Below, in pieces: positions 24,769-34,500 of a stretch of DNA of 64,000 nucleotides. The number at the start of each line of letters is the position of its first letter. Within the stretch, counting starts at the first letter, position 1. Made by a program: the position numbers and the translations under genes. The notes beneath the pieces were generated by a model that saw nothing but the letters and a program-made list of their open reading frames with translations, searched no databases and was not told where the DNA came from. Source of the stretch: Peredibacter starrii (GTDB taxonomy: Bacteria > Bdellovibrionota > Bacteriovoracia > Bacteriovoracales > Bacteriovoracaceae); the NCBI RefSeq assembly GCF_034259205.1, contig NZ_CP139487.1:2666001-2730000 (forward strand), read 5' to 3'.

Positions 24769-27700
24769 TTATCGCCGAATTCCAACGGCAAAGCCGCTAT
24801 TGCCTGCAGTGATGTCGGTCCAGTTTGTTCCTGAAGCAAGTTGCACTGGCGAAGTTTGGTTAACTCCAAATCCAGGCAGATTTCCCGCGGCATATCCCCA
24901 TCCCCACAGTGTTCCATCACTCTTAATCCCATAAGAAGTAGAATCATGGATTGAAATTTTTTTCCATGAACCTGCAATTTGAGTTGGCGATGTTTTCTGG
25001 GTGACAGTTCCGTCGCCTAATTGACCTGAGCCATTTAAACCCCACATCCAGAGCGTGCCATCAGTTTTTATCGCCGCTGAAACCTGGCTTCCGAGCTCAA
25101 CTGATTCCACATCCGTTAGAGCCGTTAATTGAATCGGCGAAGATTTTCCTGAAGTAGTGGTGTCACCCAACTGTCCATTCCCATTTGCTCCCCATACCCA
25201 GAGAGTTCCATCGGTTTTAATCGCAACAGTGTGAGAGTTCCCGCAAGCGACTTTTGACCAGTCAGTCAGAGCACCGACTTGAACCGGTGAAAGCATGGTA
25301 GTGGTATTCCCAATTCCAAGCTGACCGCTGGAATTTTGTCCCCAGGCCCAAAGAGTTCCATCATTTTTTATGGCCATGGAAAAAGAACCGCCAGCAGCAG
25401 CTTTGGCCCAAGTATTGAGAGATGATATTTGAGTCGGTGAGGTAAAACTTTTTCCAAGCTGATAACTTTCATTAAATCCCCAGCCATGCAAGGTTCCGTC
25501 TGATTTAATCGCCGATGCGAATAAATAACCTCTGGCGATCTTGGTCCACGTGCCAGGAACTTGTACCGGGGAAGATCTATTGGTTTGAGTTCCGTCACCT
25601 AATTGTCCACCATTGTTTGAACCCCATGTCCAAAGAGATCCATCGGACTTAAGTCCAGAAGAAGAATAATAACCGGTAGCAATCGCCGACCAAGTAGTAT
25701 CGGCGCCAATCTGGACGGGGGAACTGGTATAACCAGATGTAGTTGAGGCAATGGATCCCATAGAATTGCCGGCCCATCCCCAGAGTGTACCGTTAGTTTT
25801 AATTCCTAAAACATGATATTGCCCTGAACTTAGCTGAGACCAGTCGGAAGTATGGGTTGCTTGTGCTGGAGAAAAATAGTGAAAACCAATTTGACCTGTA
25901 TCGTTTAATCCAAATCCCCAGAGAGTTCCGTTGGTTTTGATGGCAAGTGTGCGAGCTCCGCCGGCATCTAATTCAGACCAATCAGTATCTGAGCCCACTT
26001 GAGTTGGAGTTGAAACATTGGTGAAATTTCCAATTCCCAATTGCCCGGATTGATTATTTCCCCATGACCAAAGTGTCCCATTAGTTTTAAGGGCGCTGGT
26101 GTGATTTAGCCCCACTGCCACAGTTTTCCAATTGGTATCACTTCCCACGATCATGGGAGAACTATAGTTCGCACCATTTCCAAGACCAGTAATTCCCCAA
26201 ATGCCGTAGCCCCAGGCCCAGAGTGTATTATCGTTTTTGATTCCAAATGAAGTTGAAGAGCCAGCATAAACACTAGACCAGTTAGAGTCAGTCCCCAATT
26301 GGGTCAGAGAGCTTTTGTTAGCGGTAGTAGCGTCACCCAATTGTCCGAAGGTATTTGCACCACAAACCCAAACTGTTCCATCAGATTTTCGAGCAAGAGT
26401 ATAATTGGCCCCGCCCGCAATTTGTGTCCAGGAAAATCCCGCCCCAATTTGGGCCAGAGAAGATCTTCCCGCGTTGAAGGCGCCATCACCAAGTTGACCT
26501 TCATTATTTCTTCCGACGGTCCACAAGGTATTATCTGACTTAATCAACACAGCGTGATTGTCACCAAGTCCGGCCTCAATCCATGTATCAGAACCCACTT
26601 GAACCGGAGAGGATCTATTGTTTGTATCTCCAAGACCTAATTGGCCCGAGGTATTTTGTCCCCATGCCCAGAGTGTGCCATCAGTCTTAATCGCCATGCT
26701 GAGAAGATGACCGGTATAAACTTTTGACCAATTGGTAAGTGCACCGATTTGAATCGGTGAGTATCTTGTGCTGGCACTCGCATTACCAAGCACCCCACTT
26801 GAACCAGATCCCCACCCCCACAAGGTTCCATTACCTTTCACAGCAATAGTGTGACTTGTACCTGTAGAAATTTTGGCCCAGTCAGAATCAAGACCAACCC
26901 GATTGGGAGAATAATAAAACTTCCCAATCTGGTTATAATTATTATTTCCAAAGAACCACAGCGATCCATCATTCTTAATTCCAAAACTAAAATTGGAAGT
27001 AGACCCTGTCTCGGCCTTTATCCAATTAGTATCAGAACCAATTTGAACAGGTGAAGATTTTGCAACTGCTGTTCCGTCCCCTGTCTGACCTTCATCATTC
27101 TGTCCCCATCCCCACAAGGTTCCGTCAGTCTTAACCGCTAAGGAGTGACCATATCCCGCATATACCCTGGCCCAATTAGTTCCAGAACCAATTTGAATGG
27201 GAGAATTCACATTGGCGATGGCATTATTACCAACTTGCCCATAGGGATTCCATCCCCATGCCCAGAGTGTGCCGTCAGTCTTAACCGCAAGAGAGTGACC
27301 ATTACCAGCTGAAACGGAGGCCCAATTGGTGAGAGAACCAATTTGAACAGGACTAAAATTTTGACTGATATTTCCTAATCCTAAATGACCGCTGTCATTT
27401 TTCCCCCATCCCCAGAGAGAGCCATCAACTTTAATCGCAAGTACATGCGCACTTCCATTCGCAATCTCTTTCCAGTTATTGGCAGAGGTCATTTGGGTAG
27501 GAGTAAAAAAATGAATGCCTAATTCACTGTTAGCGTTATTGCCCCAACCCCACAACGTACCATCGGATTTTACTCCTAATGAATGTGTGTTGTTGGCCGC
27601 AACCATCGTCCAAGTATTATCAGAACCAATTTGAGTTGGAACTGATGTACTTGCAGCAGTGCCTGTTCCAACACGTCCGTTAGCATTATCTCCCCAACCC

Positions 27701-28005
27701 CAAATCGTCCCGTCCGTTTTAAGAACTACAGTATGCATGTGTCCGGATGCGGCCTGGACCCAATCGGTAGAGCTACCAAGTTTAGTCACGGGCTGCACGC
27801 CTCCAGTGACACCAAGGCCTAATTGATAAAAACTATTTGTCCCCCACACGAACATTCCGTAGAGATTGGTATTTTGAGTTTTCCAAAATCCGATCATCGA
27901 ACGAAAAGCAAAAGCATCTTCAAAGGGATTAAGCACAGAAGTAGCAATGGCGGCTTTGCCAGCATTTGAAATGAGTTTTAAGAAGTCGCGACGGCTCTGA
28001 GTCAT
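24769..28005 (-). CDS. Tat-exported RCC1 beta-propeller protein, 21 blades (copy A)
   Basis: 1078 residues from the ATG at 28005 (MTQSRRDFLKL); an in-frame ATG at 28020 adds five residues. The twin-arginine signal SRRDFLK is followed by a hydrophobic stretch and NPFEDAFA, then AFRSMIGFWK. The rest is a chain of RCC1-type repeats of about 50 residues, each with a KTDGTLWxWGxN...GQLG...SPVQIGSxTNW core and an xGxxHSxAI start. I count 21 blades, fitting three seven-bladed propellers. Blades 3, 7, 14 and 17 have a shortened loop (such as ELGIHFFTPTQ) and blade 21 is somewhat short. No C-terminal anchor. Presumably periplasmic or surface-bound; ligand unknown. Confidence 0.9.
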   Translation of the reverse strand: MTQSRRDFLKLISNAGKAAIATSVLNPFEDAFAFRSMIGFWKTQNTNLYGMFVWGTNSFYQLGLGVTGGVQPVTKLGSSTDWVQAASGHMHTVVLKTDGTIWGWGDNANGRVGTGTAASTSVPTQIGSDNTWTMVAANNTHSLGVKSDGTLWGWGNNANSELGIHFFTPTQMTSANNWKEIANGSAHVLAIKVDGSLWGWGKNDSGHLGLGNISQNFSPVQIGSLTNWASVSAGNGHSLAVKTDGTLWAWGWNPYGQVGNNAIANVNSPIQIGSGTNWARVYAGYGHSLAVKTDGTLWGWGQNDEGQTGDGTAVAKSSPVQIGSDTNWIKAETGSTSNFSFGIKNDGSLWFFGNNNYNQIGKFYYSPNRVGLDSDWAKISTGTSHTIAVKGNGTLWGWGSGSSGVLGNASASTRYSPIQIGALTNWSKVYTGHLLSMAIKTDGTLWAWGQNTSGQLGLGDTNNRSSPVQVGSDTWIEAGLGDNHAVLIKSDNTLWTVGRNNEGQLGDGAFNAGRSSLAQIGAGFSWTQIAGGANYTLARKSDGTVWVCGANTFGQLGDATTANKSSLTQLGTDSNWSSVYAGSSTSFGIKNDNTLWAWGYGIWGITGLGNGANYSSPMIVGSDTNWKTVAVGLNHTSALKTNGTLWSWGNNQSGQLGIGNFTNVSTPTQVGSDTDWSELDAGGARTLAIKTNGTLWGFGLNDTGQIGFHYFSPAQATHTSDWSQLSSGQYHVLGIKTNGTLWGWAGNSMGSIASTTSGYTSSPVQIGADTTWSAIATGYYSSSGLKSDGSLWTWGSNNGGQLGDGTQTNRSSPVQVPGTWTKIARGYLFASAIKSDGTLHGWGFNESYQLGKSFTSPTQISSLNTWAKAAAGGSFSMAIKNDGTLWAWGQNSSGQLGIGNTTTMLSPVQVGALTDWSKVACGNSHTVAIKTDGTLWVWGANGNGQLGDTTTSGKSSPIQLTALTDVESVELGSQVSAAIKTDGTLWMWGLNGSGQLGDGTVTQKTSPTQIAGSWKKISIHDSTSYGIKSDGTLWGWGYAAGNLPGFGVNQTSPVQLASGTNWTDITAGNSGFAVGIRR

Positions 28006-28162
28006 TACAATCCAAGACATCCGTATTTTTACAGATGCACCTAGATTAATAATAACTTAAATACTCGTACCTGCAACAAGATGGAGCATTTTTCTATAGG
28101 TAAACATAAGGCAAGAAAGGCCAACGTGAGGATATTCTTCATCCCCGCCTCTTCCTGTCTGG

Positions 28163-29668
28163 TTAAAATTTCTCTAGAACCTTCAAAACTACCGGCTCAT
28201 TCTCATTTAACTCTTCAATCGTCTCAAACACTTTCAAAACAACTTGATCATAAGAAGCAGTTTTGCCTTTTTGTTTTAAGAGCTGAAGGATGTAGCGGCT
28301 TGCGCGGTCGATAAGCTTATTGTTACTTGGTCTAACCCAAGTCATTACGTTCCCTTCATAACGGTCAAGAAGACCCATTATGAGTGTAGAATGAGCATTC
28401 AGAAGCATCTTCACCATGAGGTGATTAAAGAGCGGGTCTTCGCCCCATTCAAAATAGGCCTCTTCATTCTGACACTTCATCAACACGCGGCCATCATCAT
28501 AGGTCACACTGAATTCCGCAGTCGGAATGCTTTTTGAACGATTGGCCAAACCGATTTTAGAGATATCAAATCCAAACACACGATCGGTCCCAATGCGTCC
28601 ATCTAACTCACTCCACTCAAGTGGTCTTGGAGATCTCCAAAGAAGCTCACTCCAGGCATGACCTGAAGTCTGGGCCTCTGGAATGAAGAGATAACAAAGT
28701 CCATGAGGAGCATCGTGATCGAGGAGGTTCTCAAAAGCACGAAGAGAGAATGTTGGTGATCTTTCCGTTGTATCAGTCAGGATACTGATTGCAAGGAATG
28801 GATCAGTCACGTAGTTAAGATATTTTTTATCTTGGTAAAGCTTTGCTTCAATCGTTGTAAGTGGTGCCATCGCTTCATAGCGAGTCAGACAGAGACGGTG
28901 AAGAAGGTCTTTATAGAAAACTTCAAAGTCAGTTTTATCTTTATGCTTATAAAGTAGACCAACGCCGATCGCTAGCATCAAAACAGTCGATGCCTGCATG
29001 CGAGTTGAACCAGAAATGGCCATTGGCCCAACGGTCAGATTAATTTTTTTAATGTTTTTATTCTCAATTACTTCACGTGAACGATGAATCGGCATGAGAA
29101 CATCATCAGGATTACAATATAAAAAATATGGCTTTCTATTGGAGTAAGCAGCGGCCTTCTGGGCGGCCCCAATCACAAATGGAGTCTCTCCACCTTCAGT
29201 ACTTGCAAGAAGAAGATCGTTCGGGCCAAAGCCCAGATCCATGAGTTGTCGTTCACCGTAGTCAGTTCTATCTTCAAAACTCTCAACTGATTTAATGAGA
29301 GCAAAATCTCCACCGGCCATAAACGAGAAGACCTGATTGGCCCCATCAAACTTTTGGCGATAAAGTGTCTCTAAAACAAGTGACAATCTTCCTGTGGCAC
29401 CACAGCCGCACATGAAAATTTTGTTGCCCTTATCCAGGGTGTCCCGAATGTCCTGGGCAAGTTCCCACAGAGCATCGGTCTTGGTGCCCATAATTTTAAG
29501 AGCATCATGATCGACTTCTTCCAAAATTTTAAGAGCGGCGGCCACATCTTTTTTTACAAGCTGTGAAAGCTCTGTTGTTTTCGGATGAAAACTTTCAGTC
29601 ACTAAATGACCAAGTTGAAACTGCGGTGCAATTTCTAAAAATGCGCGGGCTTTTTCTGCGGGTGACAT
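28163..29668 (-). CDS. SIS-domain protein related to MurQ / glucokinase regulatory protein
   Basis: 501 residues from MSPAEKARAFL (ATG at 29668, AAGG 9 nt upstream); an upstream Met at 29719 is unlikely. The SIS fold resembles MurNAc-6-phosphate etherase: KIFMCGCGATGRLSLVLE near residue 85, STEGGETPFVIGAAQKAA near 155, and VGPMAISGSTRMQAST near 215. MurQ is about 300 residues; this protein has a further 200-residue half with FGFDISKIGLANRS, resembling the double-SIS glucokinase regulatory protein. It probably binds a phosphosugar, maybe from peptidoglycan recycling or prey wall digestion; catalysis is not certain. Monocistronic by position. Confidence 0.8.
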   Translation of the reverse strand: MSPAEKARAFLEIAPQFQLGHLVTESFHPKTTELSQLVKKDVAAALKILEEVDHDALKIMGTKTDALWELAQDIRDTLDKGNKIFMCGCGATGRLSLVLETLYRQKFDGANQVFSFMAGGDFALIKSVESFEDRTDYGERQLMDLGFGPNDLLLASTEGGETPFVIGAAQKAAAYSNRKPYFLYCNPDDVLMPIHRSREVIENKNIKKINLTVGPMAISGSTRMQASTVLMLAIGVGLLYKHKDKTDFEVFYKDLLHRLCLTRYEAMAPLTTIEAKLYQDKKYLNYVTDPFLAISILTDTTERSPTFSLRAFENLLDHDAPHGLCYLFIPEAQTSGHAWSELLWRSPRPLEWSELDGRIGTDRVFGFDISKIGLANRSKSIPTAEFSVTYDDGRVLMKCQNEEAYFEWGEDPLFNHLMVKMLLNAHSTLIMGLLDRYEGNVMTWVRPSNNKLIDRASRYILQLLKQKGKTASYDQVVLKVFETIEELNENEPVVLKVLEKF

Positions 29669-29735
29669 GTTGAACCTTAAACAGGAGACAAAGTTAATTG
29701 CAGATAATTCTAAGAACATTCAATCGCCTTTGGAA

Positions 29736-29754
29736 GCAATTTGGAACCAATTGC
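29736..29754. promoter_or_regulatory. palindromic site upstream of the SIS gene
   Basis: GCAATTTGGAACCAATTGC is a near-perfect palindrome (one extra T), 68-86 bp upstream of the SIS gene start within a divergent intergenic region, so it could be an operator. The remainder of 29669-29924 has AT-rich promoter-like sequence but no element I can define. Confidence 0.3.
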
Positions 29755-29924
29755 GCAGCAAATCATTGATTGTTTCTTTTTTTCCTGGGAACAGTATCTA
29801 TTTCCGAGCACGAATAAAATTTCATAGGCTTAAAAGACTTACCTGATTGTTGTTATCAGCCAACTTGTTTTTAAGAAATCCCTAACGTAGTCTTTCACAT
29901 CATTAAAATAATTCTGAGGTTAAA

Positions 29925-30590
29925 GTGAGACGATTATTTTCTTACATTGCTTTACTAGGCTTTGCACTCAATGCTTGGTCCTATAACGAGCGAGGCAACT
30001 CTGGGTTCACAATCATTTGCGAAAATCCTGAAGAGAATAAATTCTACGATGCCTACGAGGCAGAACATCGTTATTACCTAACCCCTGTTTACCCAAAGTT
30101 TAAAGGAGATTCTTGTCTTACGGACGGGCAGTGCTTAGATTCCGCCATTATCATTGCCAGGGAATTTCTAGAGCGACTTCCGGAAGGTGAGCTAAAAGAG
30201 CATGCACTTTTGAGACTGAAAGATTTTGTTCTTGAAGTTAATATCAAAAACAATATTGAAATTCTTCCCGTAAATGACATCGGAATCGGGTTTATTCCAA
30301 GAAAATGCACGCTCCGCCAGACGATAGTGCAAAGAGTTCCCATTTTTGTTGAAGACTTCCGATACATAATTGCAAACGACTACTGGAAACTTCTATCAAC
30401 CAGACAAAAAGCGGTAGGAATCGTCCATGAAATCCTATATGGCTATTATGCCGTTCTAAAAATTCAACCAGAGTCTTCCGAAAAAGTCAGATACCTGAAT
30501 GCCCTAGTGATATCTGGCAAAATTAAAAATTTTACTGAACAAAGATATCTCAAAACGATTCAGCAAGTTTATTCGAAAAATGAAAACTGA
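29925..30590 (+). CDS. secreted protein of the TIGR02147-linked module (copy 1)
   Basis: 221 residues, GTG start. Signal peptide RRLFSYIALLGFALNAWS, then ERGNSGFTIICE and KFYDAYEAEHRYYL near the new N-terminus. Four cysteines in the mature part. Later conserved blocks are GIGFIPRKCTLRQTIVQRVP, YIIANDYW and GIVHEILYGYY, the last with a His-Glu pair. It is clearly paralogous to the protein at 47531-48214, which keeps all these blocks. Overlaps the downstream regulator gene by 11 bp. Function unknown; a periplasmic sensor or ligand for the partner regulator pathway is possible. Confidence 0.78.
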   Translation: MRRLFSYIALLGFALNAWSYNERGNSGFTIICENPEENKFYDAYEAEHRYYLTPVYPKFKGDSCLTDGQCLDSAIIIAREFLERLPEGELKEHALLRLKDFVLEVNIKNNIEILPVNDIGIGFIPRKCTLRQTIVQRVPIFVEDFRYIIANDYWKLLSTRQKAVGIVHEILYGYYAVLKIQPESSEKVRYLNALVISGKIKNFTEQRYLKTIQQVYSKNEN

Positions 30591-31335
30591 GGACAATCTT
30601 TCTTTCTTACTTAACAATATTTTAGAAGCTAGAAAGAAAAAAAACACAAACTATTCACTAAGAGCTTTTGCTCGCGACCTCAAAATTTCGTCAGGTCGCT
30701 TGAGCGATATTTTAAATGATAAGTATCTTCCAGGGCCGTCTATTTCAAATCGAATCATTGAGTCCCTGAATTTAAATGAAAAGGAACGAGAAGAATTTCA
30801 TCAAATCCTGGAAAGATGCCACGAAAAATTTAAACTTTTAGGAGAGGCAAAACTCTTAAAAGAAGAAGAATATTCACTCATTGCAGACTGGCATCACTTT
30901 GCGATCTTAAATTTGATGGAAACCTCTGACTATAAAGATGCTCCTGAGTGGATCGCCCAAAGACTTGGGCTTTCAGAGGAAACAGTGGAACAGTCACTGG
31001 ATATTCTTGAAAGCATTAACTTGGTAGAGTTTAAAAAGGGAAAGCGATACCCTACTCACAAGAATCTCACGACCACTCATGAAGTACCTTCTGAAATTAT
31101 CCGGGAAGGACATCGTCAAATCATCTTGCAGTCATTGAATTCACTTAAAGAGCACTCCACTGACATTCGTGACATCACATCTGTAAGTGTGTCTGTAAAT
31201 ATGGCGAATCTTCCAAAAGTAAAGGAACTGGCCCGTGACTTCAGAAGAAAGGCGGCCCTCCTCTTAGAGGAAGGAGAGCGGACCGAGGTCTACAATATTT
31301 CTATCCAGATCGTGCCAGTAACAAAGCTCAACTAA
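30580..31335 (+). CDS. TIGR02147-family (DUF4423) helix-turn-helix regulator (copy 1)
   Basis: 251 residues. The N-terminal helix-turn-helix has YSLRAFARDLKISSGRLSDILN, a pattern typical of the TIGR02147 family of Fibrobacter and Bdellovibrionota. The C-terminal DUF4423 domain includes DWHHFAILNLMET, RLGLSEETVEQSLDIL (winged helix) and THKNLTTTHEVPSEIIREGHRQ, ending with RTEVYNISIQIVPVT. Cytosolic. It overlaps the secreted-protein gene, so the two are co-expressed. The paralogous pair at 47531-48965 has the same order. Confidence 0.88.
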   Translation: MKTEDNLSFLLNNILEARKKKNTNYSLRAFARDLKISSGRLSDILNDKYLPGPSISNRIIESLNLNEKEREEFHQILERCHEKFKLLGEAKLLKEEEYSLIADWHHFAILNLMETSDYKDAPEWIAQRLGLSEETVEQSLDILESINLVEFKKGKRYPTHKNLTTTHEVPSEIIREGHRQIILQSLNSLKEHSTDIRDITSVSVSVNMANLPKVKELARDFRRKAALLLEEGERTEVYNISIQIVPVTKLN

Positions 31336-31474
31336 AAATTAAAGGAACAGTTCCTCCACCAACAGGTCCTACTTCATTCGGACCCCTCTCTAATTGTGAA
31401 GACATGAATCCAAGAACAACTTGTCCATCAAGATTTACTGAATCATCGTTTAGTTTTCTTAAAAAGGACAACAT
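31328..31474 (-). pseudogene. short open frame, possible remnant of a protein C-terminus
   Basis: 48 codons from ATG at 31474 (MLSFLRKLNDD...) to a TGA inside the end of the convergent regulator gene. The frame is also open further upstream with coding-like composition (SIEVADQLV) to beyond the fibre gene stop, but no ribosome-binding site or good start exists. Composition is balanced (VNLDGQVVLGFMSS, GPVGGGTVPLIFS). It may be the 3' end of a decayed gene, or a real small protein; not recognised. Confidence 0.3.
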
Positions 31475-31547
31475 TACTAGCTGGTCGGCAACTTCTATAC
31501 TTACGTAGGAAACTAAAAAGGAGTGCGACCAAAACCTTTTAAAAAAG

Positions 31548-34500
31548 CTACTTCGCTTTTTGTATCAGTAGCTTTTCGATTCGCTCAAGACGGGCCTTAA
31601 TTTCTGCATTTTCTTGCTTGAGCTTTTGGTTTTCAGCCTTGATCACTTCTATTTCCTCACGATCGGCCTTGGAATCAATACTGCGATTAATTCCTTTCAC
31701 CGCCTCAATGAGTGGTGCCACCAAATGATCATAGGCAACTGACTTCATTCCTGTCTTGGGATCAGTAATCACAACTTCCGGATAAATTTTCTCTACTTCT
31801 TGAGCAATCACACCCACCTGGTGTTTATCTCCGAATTTTGCTTTATCCTTGTAATCATACTCCACCCCTTGAAGCATCAGAATCTTATCAAGAGCATTGT
31901 CTAATGGACGGATATTCTCTTTTAGACGTCTATCTGATGAAGCAGTACAACCAGCACTGGTACAAACTTGAGTTCCGGCAATACGAAGGCGAGTGGTCGA
32001 ATTGATATCACCCGCTACATCCAGTTTATATGTCGGCGAGGAATCGCCAATTCCCATATTACCAACTCGATCAACACGGACGTACTCAGTAGTGTAATTT
32101 GAAACGGAAAGAATTGCGCGGTTACTAGTCAACGCGGCACCAGCGCGGGCCTGCAGATTTATGGCAGGAGCCGTTCCGGAATCAACTCCTGAAACGTCTC
32201 CAATCATTCCCACAGATCCAATGGTACTATTGGTAAGTCCGTACATCACAGGACTGATAGTTCCATCAGCTCCAGTATTATTATTGATTGCCATGTATCC
32301 GGATGCATCCGAGACACTAAAGCGGGCCATGACTTCGCCTGCACTGGCTGCTGCCTCTTTCACCACTTGAAATTTTGCAGTCGGAGCAGTTATCCCAATC
32401 CCCACATTCCCACCCTGATCAATGGTCATTCTCGGAGTATTGGTGTTCGTTCCATTTGGGATAGTCGAAAACATCAGATTTGCACCCGAGGCAGAAGCCG
32501 TATGATTTTCTGTCGCATAAGAATACACAGTCGCACCCTGTGCCCCGGTATGGTTCCGAAAAGTTAATAATCCCATTGTGTCCCCGCTCTGAACATAAGT
32601 TGGGGCAGAGGATGTTCCACGGCTTCTACGAAGAATGAAATGAGGCGAATAGTTTGTTTCTGATGAAGTTCTAGATTCGATAACATTATAAGATTCAGTT
32701 GACTCAGATTTTATATCTCCTACCACATGTAATCTTTCTTCAGGACTGTTTGTTCCAATACCAACATTTCCTTCTGAGCTGATTGTTAATCGGGCAACTG
32801 GTGTGCTAGTGCCATTCGCAACTGTGGTGAATTGTAGATTCGTTCCAAAAGCACTGGCAGTGTAATTCTCAGCAGCCACGGCGGTAATTGAAGCAGTTGA
32901 ATTGGAAGTATAGGCACCGCCAGATGTCCAACCTCTAAACTGAATCCCGCCAAGATTTTCGCCAGTAAGGATTTGACTTTCGCTACCAGGATCTCCGTTT
33001 GCACGCCTTAATACCATTCTGGACTGATCATCAAAAGAATCGAAAGCGGAAAGAACATTTGTTGAAGACTGGCCATTCCAATCTTTAGAAACATGAACTG
33101 GAGTAAGAGGAGAGGTCGTTCCAACACCAACATTACCTGTTGAACTGATGGAGAGCTCTCCGTCATTGATGCTCGTCGGTTTACCGGCAATTCCTAATTC
33201 AAATGAAACTCCGGTTTCATCATAAACTCTTCCCGAAGCAGAGATAGCTCCTCGCACATCCAGGGTCTGAAGCGGACTGGAAGTTCCAATCCCTACTTTC
33301 CCGGCGTTGTAATAAACATCCAAAACGTTTTTACTCCACACTCCTGAATTATCAAAAGCTGCATCATTGGCAATAATCTGCCCTTCTAATTTACCAAGGG
33401 CTTCAATCAAAGTGTCCGTTGCTGCCAGCGGAAGTGCACTTCCCACTCCATATCCACTTAACAGAGCATTTCTTACTCGAGAGTCTAAGAAATAAAGATT
33501 GCTTCCTTCTGGCACGACCGTTGTATTAAGCGTTTGCCAGGATTTATCTCCCCGCCAGTATTGGGCCGTAGTCCCGGCCGAGATTGTTGGTTCTTTACCT
33601 GCCAAAGCGGCAGTAAGCCCCGCCACTTTTGCTTCAGGAATTACTCCGTCACTTAAATTTAGATTTGAGTATGTGATGGTTGAACTCGCGATATCAGAAC
33701 CCGTGACTGTACCATCAACGATCTTACTTGAATCCACCGTGTTTGCTGAGACCACACCCGAGGCGCCAAGTGCTTGCCAGGAGGTGCCGTTATAAAACAT
33801 CAGAGCATTGGTCGAGGAGTTATAATAAAGCTGTCCTGGGATTCCTGAACCAGGATTTGCGCCCAGTTGCGGGAATTGAATACCTTCTGAGCTAGCAAAA
33901 TTCACATCATCTACAGTCAGAGAATCATCTACGACGTGACCAGAGCTGACCGAATCAGCGGTCAGGGCCCCGCCACCTCCGCCTCCACTTGCTCCTCCAC
34001 TGCCAACTCTAAAACCCGCCAATGAAGAATATGTGACATTCGCTGCCCCTGAGTTCCATTGCCAGACGTAAGCATAAACCTTATCTCCAGCATTCAAATA
34101 TGATGATCCCGAAGCATTTAGGTAGAGTTGACTTCCGGTCGAGAGCTGATGGAACGCACTTCCGATAATGGCCCCTGTATTTGCCTTGATCGTAAGTCCA
34201 CCATAAGTGTTGATTGAATCCCAATATACAATTGCTGAGAAATGATAAAATCCAGAACGAGGAACTGTATACATTCCAGTCGCAGGATCAAATGCATTCT
34301 CAGTATCAATGCTTTCAACATTCGGAAGGATGGTCGTAGAAGTACCACCATTGGCCGCTGATTGATTGGTCGACCGGGTGGCACGAAAATATCCACCTTT
34401 TGAATCACTTGCAAATATCCATTGGGTTCCATCGAATATAAAAAGTGCATTCTCTGTTGTATCGTAGACCATAAGACCTACAGTTGCGGCCAAACCATTT

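Noticed and set aside
31343-31355. AGGAACAGTTCCT palindrome after regulator copy 1
   Set aside because: Single-base loop and no T-run, so not a terminator; similarity to the 16087-16119 arms is short and could be chance.
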